Shown here: positions 1 to 8,779 of the stretch, in pieces | Position numbering within the stretch: the first letter of the stretch is position 1 | Layout: every line of letters starts with the position of its first letter | Origin: Veillonella_A intestinalis | Lineage (GTDB): Bacteria; Bacillota; Negativicutes; Veillonellales; Veillonellaceae | DNA: 64,000 bases | Assembly (NCBI RefSeq): GCF_943192895.1 | Contig: NZ_CALPCB010000001.1 | Coordinates: 186,001-250,000 of the forward strand | Reading direction: 5' to 3' | Made by a program: the position numbers and the translations under genes | The notes under the pieces: model-generated | Told to the model about the DNA's origin: nothing | Database searches by the model: none | The model's input: only the letters and a program-made list of their open reading frames with translations

Positions 1-5
1 TTATG

Positions 6-48
6 ATGCATATTTTATCGAGCGTTTATGATAAGATATGCATTTTTT
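6..48 (+). terminator. Intrinsic terminator of the gene upstream of the window
   Basis: A 14-bp stem (6-19 with 30-43, one G-T pair) closes a 10-base loop and is followed at once by six T. It would end transcription entering from the left, so the adhesin gene that follows has its own promoter. I see no convincing -35/-10 pair between 49 and 140. Confidence 0.8.
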
Positions 49-158
49 AGGTTCAAAATTAGATATGGCGACCAAGGAATGCATTCTGGGGATTGGGTGA
101 GTGTGTTAGTTTTTTCTTTTTTCTGTGTTTGATCTAAAGAGAGGAAGCGACACAATTA

Positions 159-3100
159 ATGAATAGAATTTTTAAAGTTATATGGAGTAAAACAAAAGGG
201 TGTTATGTTGTAGCCTCTGAATTTGCTAAAAGTTATCAAACCGGTGGGGCTAAACGCACAAGACGTTTAACAGCTGCCGTTATGGCTGCTTTAATCTTAG
301 CACCACAAGTAACTACATTTGCCACGACAATTACAGTTGGTGGTGAAGATTGGTCAGCTGGTTCTGCTGGAACTGGTGTTCTTACTGTGGTTGGAAGCGA
401 TGGTGTCACGGTTACTACTAGTGATGCAACGGGTACAGGCACTTCAAAAAGTATGACTTTAACCATTGGTTTAGATGATGAAACAACAACTGCTATTAGC
501 ACAGCTGCTTCTAGTGTAACTTTAGCATCTACTAGTGCATCTAGTGCAGCGTCAAGTGCTATAGATGCGAGTACAAGTGCTTCATCTTCTCAATCCAGTG
601 CGGAAGTATCTGAATCTTGGGCAAAGCAAGCAAGTACTAGTGCCTCTAGTGCAACATCCAGTGCTACGGCAGCAAGTGTTAGTGAAAGTAATGCTGTGTC
701 TAGTGCAGCTGAAGCAAGTACCAGCGCATCTAATGCGGCGGTAAGTGAAAGCAACGCCGTTTCTAGTGCTACCGAAGCAAGTAGTAGTGCATCAACTGCT
801 ATTTCTAGTGCCGTTGTAGCAAGTACTAGCGCATCTTCTGCTGACTCTAGTGCTACAGTAGCAAGTACGAGTGCATCTAATGCGGCGGTAAGTGAAAGTA
901 ATGCATCCTCTAGTGCTGAGGCAGCAAGTACAAGCGCGTCAAATGCAGCCGTAAGTGAAAGTAATGCATCTTCGAGTGCTGAGGAAGCAAGTACAAGTGC
1001 TTCAAGTGCAGCGGTAAGTGAAAGCAATGCATCAACTAGTGCTGATGCAGCAAGTACTAGTGCATCAAATGCAGAGTCAAGTGCTAGTACAGCGACATCT
1101 AGTGCTGTTGAGGCAGCGTCTAGTGCGACCGCAGCAAGTGCAAGCGAATCCAACGCAGCCGTAAGTGAAAGTAATGCAACATCTAGTGCGATAGCAGCCA
1201 GCACTAGCGCATCCCATGCAGAATCTAGTGCAACTGCATCGGCATCGAGTGCTACAGCAGCCAATAGCAGTGCATCTTCGTCTTTATCTAGTGCGGAAGT
1301 ATCTGAATCTTGGGCAAATCAAGCAAGCACGAGTGCATCATCTGCTGATTCTAGTGCTACAGCAGCAAATACAAGTGCGTCAAATGCGGCCGTAAGTGAA
1401 AGCAATGCATCAACTAGTGCTGATGCAGCAAGTACAAGTGCGTCAAATGCAGCCGTAAGTGAAAGTAATGCATCTTCTAGTGCTGATGCAGCAAGTACAA
1501 GTGCATCAAATGCTGCCGTAAGTGAAAGTAATGCATCTTCTAGTGCTGAGGCAGCAAGTACAAGCGCGTCTAATGCAGCAGTAAGTGAAAATAATGCTAA
1601 ATCTAGTGCGACTGCAGCAAGCAGTAGCGCTTCTAGTGCTGAATCTAGTGCTACGGTAGCTAGCAGCAGTGCATCTTCGTCTTTATCTAGTGCGGAAGTA
1701 TCTGAATCTTGGGCAAATCAAGCAAGCACGAGTGCATCATCTGCTGATTCTAGTGCAATAGCAGCAAGTACAAGTGCCTCTAATGCGGCAGTAAGCGAAA
1801 ACAATGCATCAACTAGTGCTGATGCAGCAAGCACTAGTGCATCAAATGCAGAGTCAAGTGCTAGTACGGCGACATCTAGTGCTGTTGATGCAGCGTCTAG
1901 TGCGACAGCAGCACGTACAAGCGAATCCAACGCAGCCGTAAGTGAAAGTAATGCAACATCTAGTGCGACAGCAGCAAGTACGAGTGAAGCTAATGCAGCA
2001 GTAAGTGAAACTAATGCAGCGTCTAGTGCAACGGCAGCAAGTACAAGCGCTTCTAGTGCAGCAGTAAGTGAAAGCAATGCAGCATCCAGTGCAACAGCAG
2101 CAAGTACAAGTGAATCTAATGCAGAATCAAGTGCAATAACTGCTTCCGATAGTGCGTCTAGCGCTTCTGTAAGTGCAAGCTCAGCATCTGATAGTGCATC
2201 TAGTGCATCTGAAAGCGCTAGTGTAGCATCTACAAGTGCAAGTTCTGCTAACTCTAGTGCAACAGCAGCATCTGACAGTGCAACGAATGCTTCTACGAGC
2301 GCAAGTAGTGCAGCTACAAGTGCAAGTACTGCATCCGATAGTGCGTCTAGTGCTTCTACAAGTGCAAGTTCAGCATCTAATAGCGCATCTAGCGCATCTG
2401 AAAGTGCAAGTGCAGCATCCACAAGTGCAAGTTCTGCCAACTCTAGTGCAACAGCAGCATCTGACAGTGCAACGAATGCGGCTACTAGCGCAAGCAATGC
2501 TGCTATAAGTGCAACAGAAGCATCTGGTAGTGCATCTAGTGCATCTGAAAGCGCTAGTGCAGCATCTACAAGTGCAAGTTCTGCCAACTCTAGTGCAACA
2601 GCAGCATCTGATAGTGCAACGAATGCTTCTGCGAGCGCAAGTAATGCAGCTACAAGTGCAAGCGCGGCGTCCGATAGTGCATCTAGTGCATCCACAAGTG
2701 CAACAGAAGCATCTGGTAGTGCATCTAGTGCAGCTACAAGTGCAAGTGTAGCATCTACAAGTGCGACAGAGGCCTCTGATAGTGCGTCCAGTGCAGAAGC
2801 GAGTGCTGCAGCAGCTGACAGCAGTGCAAGTAGTGCTTCTGAAAGTGCTGAGGCTGCTAGTTCTTCTGCGACTGAAGCTACTGAAGCAGCTACTTCTGCG
2901 GCTGAAGCAGCCTCTACAGCAACCGAAGCAGCGTCTAGTGCATCTGAGGCAGCAAGCTCAGTTTCTACAGCCGTATCTACAGCTGTGCAAAATTTAGTGG
3001 ATAGTGGTATTACAGGTGGCACAGCTACAGGTGAGGGTGCAACTACTGTAGGTAGTGATTCCGAAGCAGCTGGTGATAATGCCACTGCTATGGGCGATAG

Positions 3101-3923
3101 TGCTACAGCTACTGGTACAGGTGCCTCTGCTATAGGTGCGGGTGCTACTGCTGATGGTGACAATGCTTCTTCACTAGGTGCTAATGCTAATGCAACTGGT
3201 GACAATACATCTGCTTTAGGTGCTAATTCTGTAGCTATTGGTAGTGGTGCTACTTCCGTAGGAGCTAATGCATCTGCTACAGCCGACAATGCTACAGCAC
3301 TTGGTAACGGCGCGTCTGCAACGGCTTCTAATTCTGTAGCATTAGGTGCAAACTCTATAGCTAATGAAGAAAATACAGTATCTGTTGGATCTGCAGGTAA
3401 TGAACGCCGCATTACTAATGTCGCTGATGGTGTTAATGATACTGATGCTGTCAATGTGCGCCAATTGAATTCTATGAATAGTTCTCTTACAAAAGAAATT
3501 AGAAATGTGGGCTCTTTAAGTGCTGCATTGAGTGGCTTAAAACCAATTCAATATGATGCTGCTGAGCGAACTCAAATTATGGCTGCTGTAGGTACTTACC
3601 GAGGTCATAACTCTATGGCACTTGGTGTAGCTCATTATGTAAACGATTCTACAATGTTCAATATTGGGGTTGCTTATGGTGATCATGATGCTAAAGTAAT
3701 GGCTAATGCTGGCGTAACTTGGAAATTTGGTACATCAGCACAACGTGAAAAAGCAGAAGTACAACAATTAGCAGGTAAAGAAGCACAACAGCGTATTAGC
3801 CAATTAAGTGCGGCTAATGCAGCACAAGCAACTCAAATTCAAGAACAGCAGGCTGAATTAAGTGCTCAAAATGAACGTATTGCTAAATTAGAAGCATTAG
3901 TACAGCAATTGGTTCAAAAATAA
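159..3923 (+). CDS. Trimeric autotransporter adhesin (YadA-like), heptad-repeat stalk
   Basis: A surface adhesin, expected to trimerise and cross the outer membrane by a type Vc route. Residues 1-55 form an extended signal peptide: an ESPR-like start (MNRIFKVIWSKTKG) and then a hydrophobic segment ending near TTFA. Residues about 110-940 are an unbroken Ser/Ala-rich heptad array (units such as TSASNAA, VSESNAS, SSAEAAS), resembling phage tail-fibre repeats. Residues about 950-1075 are YadA-head-type repeats (SVALGANS, NATALGNGA). A neck motif (ITNVADG, DAVNVRQL) follows near 1080-1103, then a barrel anchor (about 1110-1191, GTYRGHNSMALGV, ending GVTWKFG). Unusually, about 63 more residues of Gln/Ala/Glu coiled coil follow the anchor. 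The ribosome site is AGAGAGGAAG at 138-147. The class is certain; the ligand cannot be told from the sequence. Confidence 0.95.
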   Translation: MNRIFKVIWSKTKGCYVVASEFAKSYQTGGAKRTRRLTAAVMAALILAPQVTTFATTITVGGEDWSAGSAGTGVLTVVGSDGVTVTTSDATGTGTSKSMTLTIGLDDETTTAISTAASSVTLASTSASSAASSAIDASTSASSSQSSAEVSESWAKQASTSASSATSSATAASVSESNAVSSAAEASTSASNAAVSESNAVSSATEASSSASTAISSAVVASTSASSADSSATVASTSASNAAVSESNASSSAEAASTSASNAAVSESNASSSAEEASTSASSAAVSESNASTSADAASTSASNAESSASTATSSAVEAASSATAASASESNAAVSESNATSSAIAASTSASHAESSATASASSATAANSSASSSLSSAEVSESWANQASTSASSADSSATAANTSASNAAVSESNASTSADAASTSASNAAVSESNASSSADAASTSASNAAVSESNASSSAEAASTSASNAAVSENNAKSSATAASSSASSAESSATVASSSASSSLSSAEVSESWANQASTSASSADSSAIAASTSASNAAVSENNASTSADAASTSASNAESSASTATSSAVDAASSATAARTSESNAAVSESNATSSATAASTSEANAAVSETNAASSATAASTSASSAAVSESNAASSATAASTSESNAESSAITASDSASSASVSASSASDSASSASESASVASTSASSANSSATAASDSATNASTSASSAATSASTASDSASSASTSASSASNSASSASESASAASTSASSANSSATAASDSATNAATSASNAAISATEASGSASSASESASAASTSASSANSSATAASDSATNASASASNAATSASAASDSASSASTSATEASGSASSAATSASVASTSATEASDSASSAEASAAAADSSASSASESAEAASSSATEATEAATSAAEAASTATEAASSASEAASSVSTAVSTAVQNLVDSGITGGTATGEGATTVGSDSEAAGDNATAMGDSATATGTGASAIGAGATADGDNASSLGANANATGDNTSALGANSVAIGSGATSVGANASATADNATALGNGASATASNSVALGANSIANEENTVSVGSAGNERRITNVADGVNDTDAVNVRQLNSMNSSLTKEIRNVGSLSAALSGLKPIQYDAAERTQIMAAVGTYRGHNSMALGVAHYVNDSTMFNIGVAYGDHDAKVMANAGVTWKFGTSAQREKAEVQQLAGKEAQQRISQLSAANAAQATQIQEQQAELSAQNERIAKLEALVQQLVQK
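484..2985 (+). repeat. 21-bp (7-codon) periodic repeat array in the adhesin stalk
   Basis: About 118 heptads in one frame. Longer duplicated blocks lie on top of this and every spacing I measured is a multiple of 21 bp. A 92-bp exact repeat occurs at 1266-1357 and 1665-1756 (offset 399 = 19 x 21). The AEVSESWA block starts at 600, 1293 and 1692 (offsets 693 and 399). A TSASSANSSAT block starts at 2232, 2421 and 2568 (offsets 189 and 147). This suggests growth by unequal recombination that keeps both reading frame and heptad phase. Confidence 0.9.
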
Positions 3924-3931
3924 GTATAAAT

Positions 3932-4015
3932 TTTGATCAAGAAGCTCGTTTACAAGCACAACAAGCTGAAATTAATGAGTTAAAAGCAGCTATGCAAGCG
4001 GTTCTTCAGAAATAG
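3932..4015 (+). pseudogene. Orphan C-terminal fragment of a second autotransporter
   Basis: In a different frame from the adhesin, 3932-4015 reads FDQEARLQAQQAEINELK... and ends AMQAVLQK then TAG. It has no start codon or ribosome site. It closely resembles the last residues of the intact adhesin (QIQEQQAELSAQNERI... ending LVQQLVQK). I read it as the tail of a lost tandem paralogue or the scar of recombination between two adhesin genes. Confidence 0.7.
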
Positions 4016-4051
4016 TTGGTAGTTTTGACAATTTATTAATCTCGGCAATAC

Positions 4052-4086
4052 AAAACCCCTCTCTCGAATTTGAGAGAGGGGTTTTT
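4052..4086. terminator. Bidirectional terminator between adhesin and anion transporter
   Basis: A perfect 14-bp stem (4052-4065 with 4072-4085) with a 6-base loop. It carries AAAA on one side and TTTT on the other, so it can serve both the rightward adhesin gene and the leftward transporter gene. Confidence 0.85.
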
Positions 4087-4162
4087 ACATATACATATAA
4101 GAGAGGTGGTTTGTATATATTTGTATATAATAGTATATATTTTGAAAATTTATATTAGGTTC

Positions 4163-5662
4163 TTATACTAAACCAATCCAATGCCAGTAAGTAGCGGCAT
4201 ATACTACAAGTAAAGCATATCCGATGATGGTAATAGGAATCCCGGTTTTCATGAAAGTTTTTACATCAAAGGTACCTGTACTGTAAGCAACCATACCTTG
4301 TGGTGAGTTAACGGGTAGAATAAAACCGAAACAAATGGAGAATTGTGCAATCATAGTGAGGCCTACTGGATTGATACCAGGAATATGAACTGCTTGCACA
4401 ATAGAAATAACAATAGGAATCATGGCAGAGGCTAAGGCCGTTGCTGAAGCGAATCCTAAATGGATGGCGATGAGGAAGAAGGTAATTGTACCAATTAACA
4501 TGAATACTGATAAAGTTTCAAGGGTAAACATGTGAACAAATGCATTTGCCAGCCATGTAGCCGCTTTAGTTTTTAAAAGGGCTGTCCCTAAGCTAATACC
4601 AGCACCGAACATAACAATAGAGCCCCAATCGATACGTCCTTGGGCATATTTCCAGTCAATGATACCTATGCCCGGCATTAAGAATAAGGCAATAGCTACA
4701 ATTGTGGTAGTAGATGTATCGTATTTATGTAAGTGACCACCAGTAGCCCAGAAACCAAGTAAAATAAGAGATAAAGTTAATAGTTTCTTTTCGTTAAAGG
4801 TCATAGGACCTAGTTCTTTTAGATGTCGTTGTAGTTCTTGTTGTGAACCTTCTAGGTCATGTTCATCTGGTTTTAAAAGCCACATGGATAAGAAGTAGTA
4901 GATGACGATCATTACTAATGAATATGGTGCGGCAGCTAGTAACCAATCTAGCCAAGAAACAGATGTATTAAGCTGTGAAGAAATAAAGCCGACAGCTACT
5001 AAATTTTGGGCCGCCGCAGTTTGGACCATGATGTTCCAAACGGTATCAGCTTGGGTAGCACCAACTACGAGTAAAGCGGCTAATTTACTTTGACGATTAA
5101 TTCCAAGACTATCTAAGATACCAATGATGATAGGGACTAAGCAAGCTAGGCGCGCAGTAGCACTTGGCACGAAGAAGGAAAGAATGAAGCCTGTGAAAAT
5201 TACACCAATATAGATATGACTTGTTTTGGTTCCGATTCGTGAAAGTACATTTAATGCAATTCGGCGATCAAGACCTGTTTTAGTCATTGCTACAGAAATA
5301 AACATAGCTGCGGCAACTAACGCCCAAGCTGGTGTGGAATAACCAGAGATAGCTATTTTTAAGGCATTACTGGTGCCGAGTATTTTGGCTGGATCATCCA
5401 TATTAGGTGCAGTACCTAATAATAAGGCTGTTAGGGCTGTTAACATAGTAGCACTAACAGGGTAGGAAACAGCGCTTGTTATCCACAGCACGATGGCAAA
5501 GAAAAGAAGGCCAATCATGCGATGCCCTGCTGTAGATAAGTCGCTCGGTGTAGGAATACATAGAATGCCGAGTAGAACCAAGAAGCTAAGAATCAAGCCA
5601 ATGTTTTGACTATTGGAACGAGCCTTAGCAGGTGCCGGAGCGGGTGAAGCTGGTTGTGTCAT
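4163..5662 (-). CDS. DASS/SLC13-family anion (di- or tricarboxylate) symporter
   Basis: A polytopic inner-membrane carrier of the divalent anion:sodium symporter family (CitT/YbhI-like). At 499 residues it has usual length, with about 11-12 hydrophobic segments after a Pro/Ala-rich N-terminus. Family signatures are the VPSATAR motif near residue 166 and the second, symmetry-related PVNSPQGM motif near residue 450, corresponding to the paired substrate/ion loops. Likely substrates are C4-dicarboxylates, citrate or tartrate; the sequence does not decide. It lies next to a FadR-type regulator gene on the same strand, which may control it (inference). A TATAAT-like -10 sits 25 bp upstream. Confidence 0.85.
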   Translation of the reverse strand: MTQPASPAPAPAKARSNSQNIGLILSFLVLLGILCIPTPSDLSTAGHRMIGLLFFAIVLWITSAVSYPVSATMLTALTALLLGTAPNMDDPAKILGTSNALKIAISGYSTPAWALVAAAMFISVAMTKTGLDRRIALNVLSRIGTKTSHIYIGVIFTGFILSFFVPSATARLACLVPIIIGILDSLGINRQSKLAALLVVGATQADTVWNIMVQTAAAQNLVAVGFISSQLNTSVSWLDWLLAAAPYSLVMIVIYYFLSMWLLKPDEHDLEGSQQELQRHLKELGPMTFNEKKLLTLSLILLGFWATGGHLHKYDTSTTTIVAIALFLMPGIGIIDWKYAQGRIDWGSIVMFGAGISLGTALLKTKAATWLANAFVHMFTLETLSVFMLIGTITFFLIAIHLGFASATALASAMIPIVISIVQAVHIPGINPVGLTMIAQFSICFGFILPVNSPQGMVAYSTGTFDVKTFMKTGIPITIIGYALLVVYAATYWHWIGLV

Positions 5663-5686
5663 TTGTAATCATCTCACTTTCTTGTG

Positions 5687-5743
5687 ATTATACTAAATAC
5701 ATAATAAAAATTGATTTTAAGCGATATGCTAATAAGTATATCG
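5687..5743 (-). promoter_or_regulatory. Possible promoter and operator of the anion transporter
   Basis: On the minus strand, TATAAT (5687-5692) lies 25 bp before the transporter start; the -35 is poor. Upstream is an inverted repeat, CGATAT-N10-ATATCG (5722-5727 and 5738-5743), that could bind a dimeric regulator. I see no clear GntR-type TnGTnnnACnA site. Confidence 0.3.
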
Positions 5744-5964
5744 AATTATATCAAAGTGTTATAGTGTAAGATTTCGACAAAGAAATTATATTACCTGCAA
5801 GAAAGTGTTAAAAAATAAGCTAAAATCCACGAAATGAAAAATCCTATGCCAATAGGTATTTTATAGTAAATATGTAGTTAATAAAGTGGTAAAATTCGAT
5901 ATAAATATGTGAGAGATGATGTAATGAGTAAATTTAGAATTTTAAATGTATCGGTATTTGAATA

Positions 5965-6030
5965 TAAAAAGGTCTGTAGCTTACTGTTCGAATACAGAAT
6001 TATTCGTCATGTAAGTTACAGACCTTTTTG
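5965..6030. terminator. Long bidirectional hairpin terminator
   Basis: Nearly the whole segment folds on itself. AAAAAGGTCTGTA pairs with TACAGACCTTTTT, CTTAC with GTAAG, and CGAATA near the loop with TATTCG, giving about 26 pairs with few mismatches. With T runs on both sides it ends the ispE-GntR operon on the minus strand. It is the main content of the 386-bp gap 5663-6048; a 65-residue open frame across it is not a gene. Confidence 0.7.
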
Positions 6031-6048
6031 TGAAAGCTTTATAGTTGA

Positions 6049-6738
6049 TTATTGTTTATCGATATTCATGCCTTTTAGTAGGGCTTGTTCGGAGTGTTCC
6101 ATATGAAGGCGTGCAATTTCACGAGCCTGCGCAGGATTACGTTCAGCAATAGCTTCTACTAACATGCGGTGCTCTTCCCAGGTTTTTACTAAACGGCCTG
6201 GTTGGTTCATAGACATAGTACGGAAACGCAAAGTTTGTTCCCGTAAATTATGAATAATTTCTACTAAGCGCTCATTACGTGAGGCTTTGTATAACACTTC
6301 ATGGAAGTTAATATCAGCTTCTACCACTTTATCCATATTTTTTTGTTCCATAAAGGTGCCAATTTCTACTAGCATACGCTCTAAGAATTCAATTTCGTCA
6401 GGCGTAATTCGTTCGGCTGCTAATTGAGCTGCTAATTCCTCTAAGGCAGAACGAATTTCAAAAACTTGTGTAACATCTTTTAAGGAAATATCTGCTACAT
6501 AAGTACCACGATGAGGGATCATTACCACAAAGCCTTCTAGCTCGAGTTTGCGAATCGCTTCGCGTACCGGTGTACGACTAACACCGAGTTCTTCAGCTAA
6601 TGGCACCTCCATGAGACGCTCGCCTGGTTTGAAGACCCCATCGCGAATTGCTTGGCGCAAAGTTTCACATACGACTTCACGTAATGGTTTGTAGGATGTT
6701 AATACGATAGGCTGTAAGCGCCCTAAATCTTTATTCAT
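6049..6738 (-). CDS. GntR-family transcriptional regulator (FadR/FCD subfamily)
   Basis: A 229-residue DNA-binding repressor or activator. Residues about 18-85 are a GntR winged helix (LREVVCETLRQAI, GVSRTPVREAIRKLELEG). Residues about 95-220 are an all-helical FCD effector domain with the usual Asp/His metal set (DINFHEVLY, EEHRMLVEA, LHMEHSEQ). Such proteins sense small organic acids or sugar acids. The start codon overlaps the ispE stop as TAATG, so the two genes are co-transcribed. The neighbouring anion transporter is a plausible target, but this is inference. Confidence 0.88.
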   Translation of the reverse strand: MNKDLGRLQPIVLTSYKPLREVVCETLRQAIRDGVFKPGERLMEVPLAEELGVSRTPVREAIRKLELEGFVVMIPHRGTYVADISLKDVTQVFEIRSALEELAAQLAAERITPDEIEFLERMLVEIGTFMEQKNMDKVVEADINFHEVLYKASRNERLVEIIHNLREQTLRFRTMSMNQPGRLVKTWEEHRMLVEAIAERNPAQAREIARLHMEHSEQALLKGMNIDKQ

Positions 6739-7622
6739 TAGGATAATGCCTCCTTACCGTGGGTTTTAGTAATTAAGGATAACCAAGTATGTCCAGCCTT
6801 TTTGATTTCTTCTTGTAATGTTAAGGCTTCAAGGGCTGTATCAAGATAGACCACCATAGTTGGGCCACTTCCTGTCATGATGGTTGTATAGCCACGACTG
6901 GTGAAAAAGTCTTTACAAGTGATAAGCTCTGGATGGAGTGGGAATAGTAATTCTTCAAAGGTGTTGCCGCTGACTTGCATGGCTTTTTTGACGTCGCCAA
7001 TACGCATAGCTTTTTCCACTTCATCAATCGTTTCACTGGTTACTTTGGATTGGTTGTCAAAACGATGATAAGCGGCAGCTGTAGAAACGGATAATTCAGG
7101 TTTTACTACTAAGAGCCAATGAGGTTTATCTGTAGGCAAATACTGAAGAATTTCGCCTCGCCCAGTGCCACGAGCGGTACCACCTTTCATGAGGAACGGC
7201 ACATCTGAACCTAAGTCCTGAGCCAATTTCATAAGTTCGTCATCAGTAAGACGTAAGTCCCAGAATTTATTTAAGCCTAGTAGCATGGCTGCGGCATCGG
7301 AACTACCACCACCAAGTCCAGCCGCTGGTGGAACACGTTTTAGTAAATGGATGGCGCCGCCGGTTGTACAACCTGTATAGGCTTGAATAGCACGGAGTGC
7401 TTTCATGGCTAGATTTGATTCGTCGTAAGGAATCATATCGTTCATGTATGTTGGTAATTCTGGTGCCATGCCAGAGAATACAACGGAATGGTGTTTGGCA
7501 AAATAAATAGAATCGCCTAAATAAATAGATTGGAAAATTGTGTCAATATTATGATAGCCGTCTTCGCGCTTATTGAGAATAGCTAAACCAATGTTAATTT
7601 TACTGAAGCTTAATTGCTCCAT
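6738..7622 (-). CDS. ispE: 4-diphosphocytidyl-2-C-methyl-D-erythritol kinase
   Basis: Phosphorylates CDP-methylerythritol with ATP in the MEP isoprenoid pathway. A 294-residue GHMP kinase: N-terminal FSKINIGL with catalytic Lys, the ATP loop PPAAGLGGGSSDA at about residues 98-110, and the C-terminal TGSGPTMV motif. I chose the ATG at 7622 (MEQLSF) because AAAGGAGG lies just upstream. An in-frame ATG six codons earlier overlaps that ribosome site and is unlikely to be used. It supplies precursors for undecaprenyl phosphate and the menaquinone side chain, both used by enzymes encoded elsewhere in the window. Confidence 0.93.
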   Translation of the reverse strand: MEQLSFSKINIGLAILNKREDGYHNIDTIFQSIYLGDSIYFAKHHSVVFSGMAPELPTYMNDMIPYDESNLAMKALRAIQAYTGCTTGGAIHLLKRVPPAAGLGGGSSDAAAMLLGLNKFWDLRLTDDELMKLAQDLGSDVPFLMKGGTARGTGRGEILQYLPTDKPHWLLVVKPELSVSTAAAYHRFDNQSKVTSETIDEVEKAMRIGDVKKAMQVSGNTFEELLFPLHPELITCKDFFTSRGYTTIMTGSGPTMVVYLDTALEALTLQEEIKKAGHTWLSLITKTHGKEALS

Positions 7623-7792
7623 AGGGAGCCTCCTTTGCATGGGTGAACTTACAGACGAAACTGCTTTAGTAGTTGAAATTATAAGGTGGTTAGGTTAAGA
7701 TGGACATAGGCATATTAACCTAAGGAATTTTTTATATTTAATCAATTTATTATACGCTATTAAGTGAGAAATTTCAATTTCCAGGAGGAGCT

Positions 7793-8755
7793 ATGCAGTT
7801 TAAGTGGGGCCGCACGACGAATGCTTTAGTTATGACCACATTAGGTTCTTTATTATTTGCTATTGGTATTGATGCTTTTATTTTGCCGCATAAATTAGTA
7901 AGTGGTAGTTTGAGCGGTATTGCGTTAATGTTGTATTATCTAACAGGTATTCAAGTAGGTACCTTAAACTTGCTATTAAATGTGCCTATTTTATATGCAG
8001 CCTATCGTTGGCTCGGGCGTTGGCATTTGATGATTACTATATTTGGGACTGCAGTTATTTCATTTTTAATTAATGCTGTGGAATTTATGGAGCAGTACCA
8101 ATTAACATCGGATCCTCTAGTAGGCTCTTTGTTAGGTGGTATTTTGTGTGGTCTTGGACTTGGTATTGTATATCGAGCTGGTGGTAATACTGGGGGATTA
8201 GATCCCATTGCTATGATTATTCGTAAACATTATGGTTTGCAAATAGGGAGTATTATTTTTGGAATTAATGTGCTTGTATTATTTGCCGCGGCGTTAGTAA
8301 TTAGTGTGGAAGCGGCCGCGATTACATTAATTAGTATTTATGTACAGGCTATGATTGCGAATAAAGTGGTAGTAGGTTTTAATCAGCGTAAAGCTATTTA
8401 TATTATTTCCTATAAACCATATAAAATTTGTGATGTTATTATTCATCAGTTGGGGCGTGGCGCTACGATTTTAAATGGGGAAGGCGCTTATACACACCAG
8501 CATAAACAAGTAATTTTAGTAGTAGTAGGGTTGATGCAAGTAGCTAAATTAAAGGAAGCTGTTCAAAAAGAAGACCCAGCAGCATTTATGATTATTTCAG
8601 ATGCAGCAGAGGTTATTGGACAAGGGTTTACAGTTCCTATAGCTACACCGGAGTCTGTAAATGCAGCTATTGAGCGGTCTGTACAGACAGGGGCTATGAG
8701 TGATGCGTTGCCAGAGGCGCCAGAAGGGACGATTGCAGAAACCCCTAAAAGTTAA
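7793..8755 (+). CDS. YitT family membrane protein, first copy
   Basis: A 320-residue inner-membrane protein of unknown transport role. Residues 1-200 hold five or six hydrophobic segments with glycine-rich family motifs (KLVSGSLSGIAL, GGNTGGLDPIAM). Residues about 205-290 form the soluble DUF2179-type C-terminal domain (RGATILNGEGAY). A strong site, AGGAGGAG, precedes the start. It is highly similar through most of its length to the next gene, 24 bp downstream, so the pair is a tandem duplication. The C-termini differ: this copy ends in a Pro/Glu/Thr-rich tail that the other lacks. Confidence 0.85.
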   Translation: MQFKWGRTTNALVMTTLGSLLFAIGIDAFILPHKLVSGSLSGIALMLYYLTGIQVGTLNLLLNVPILYAAYRWLGRWHLMITIFGTAVISFLINAVEFMEQYQLTSDPLVGSLLGGILCGLGLGIVYRAGGNTGGLDPIAMIIRKHYGLQIGSIIFGINVLVLFAAALVISVEAAAITLISIYVQAMIANKVVVGFNQRKAIYIISYKPYKICDVIIHQLGRGATILNGEGAYTHQHKQVILVVVGLMQVAKLKEAVQKEDPAAFMIISDAAEVIGQGFTVPIATPESVNAAIERSVQTGAMSDALPEAPEGTIAETPKS

Positions 8756-8779
8756 TGGATTTGAGAATTAGGAGGCGAC

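Noticed and set aside
484..2985. CRISPR-like array
   Set aside because: The repeats are contiguous, coding and heptad-phased; there are no unique spacers and no cas genes.
590..3454. Long open frames on the minus strand (224 and 578 codons) and short plus-frame ones across the adhesin
   Set aside because: They follow from the 21-bp periodic, Ser/Ala-biased codons of the real gene; their products are low-complexity mirror sequences without starts or ribosome sites.
5909..6106. 65-codon plus-strand frame
   Set aside because: It runs through the long hairpin terminator and into the end of the GntR gene on the other strand; no ribosome site or known protein.
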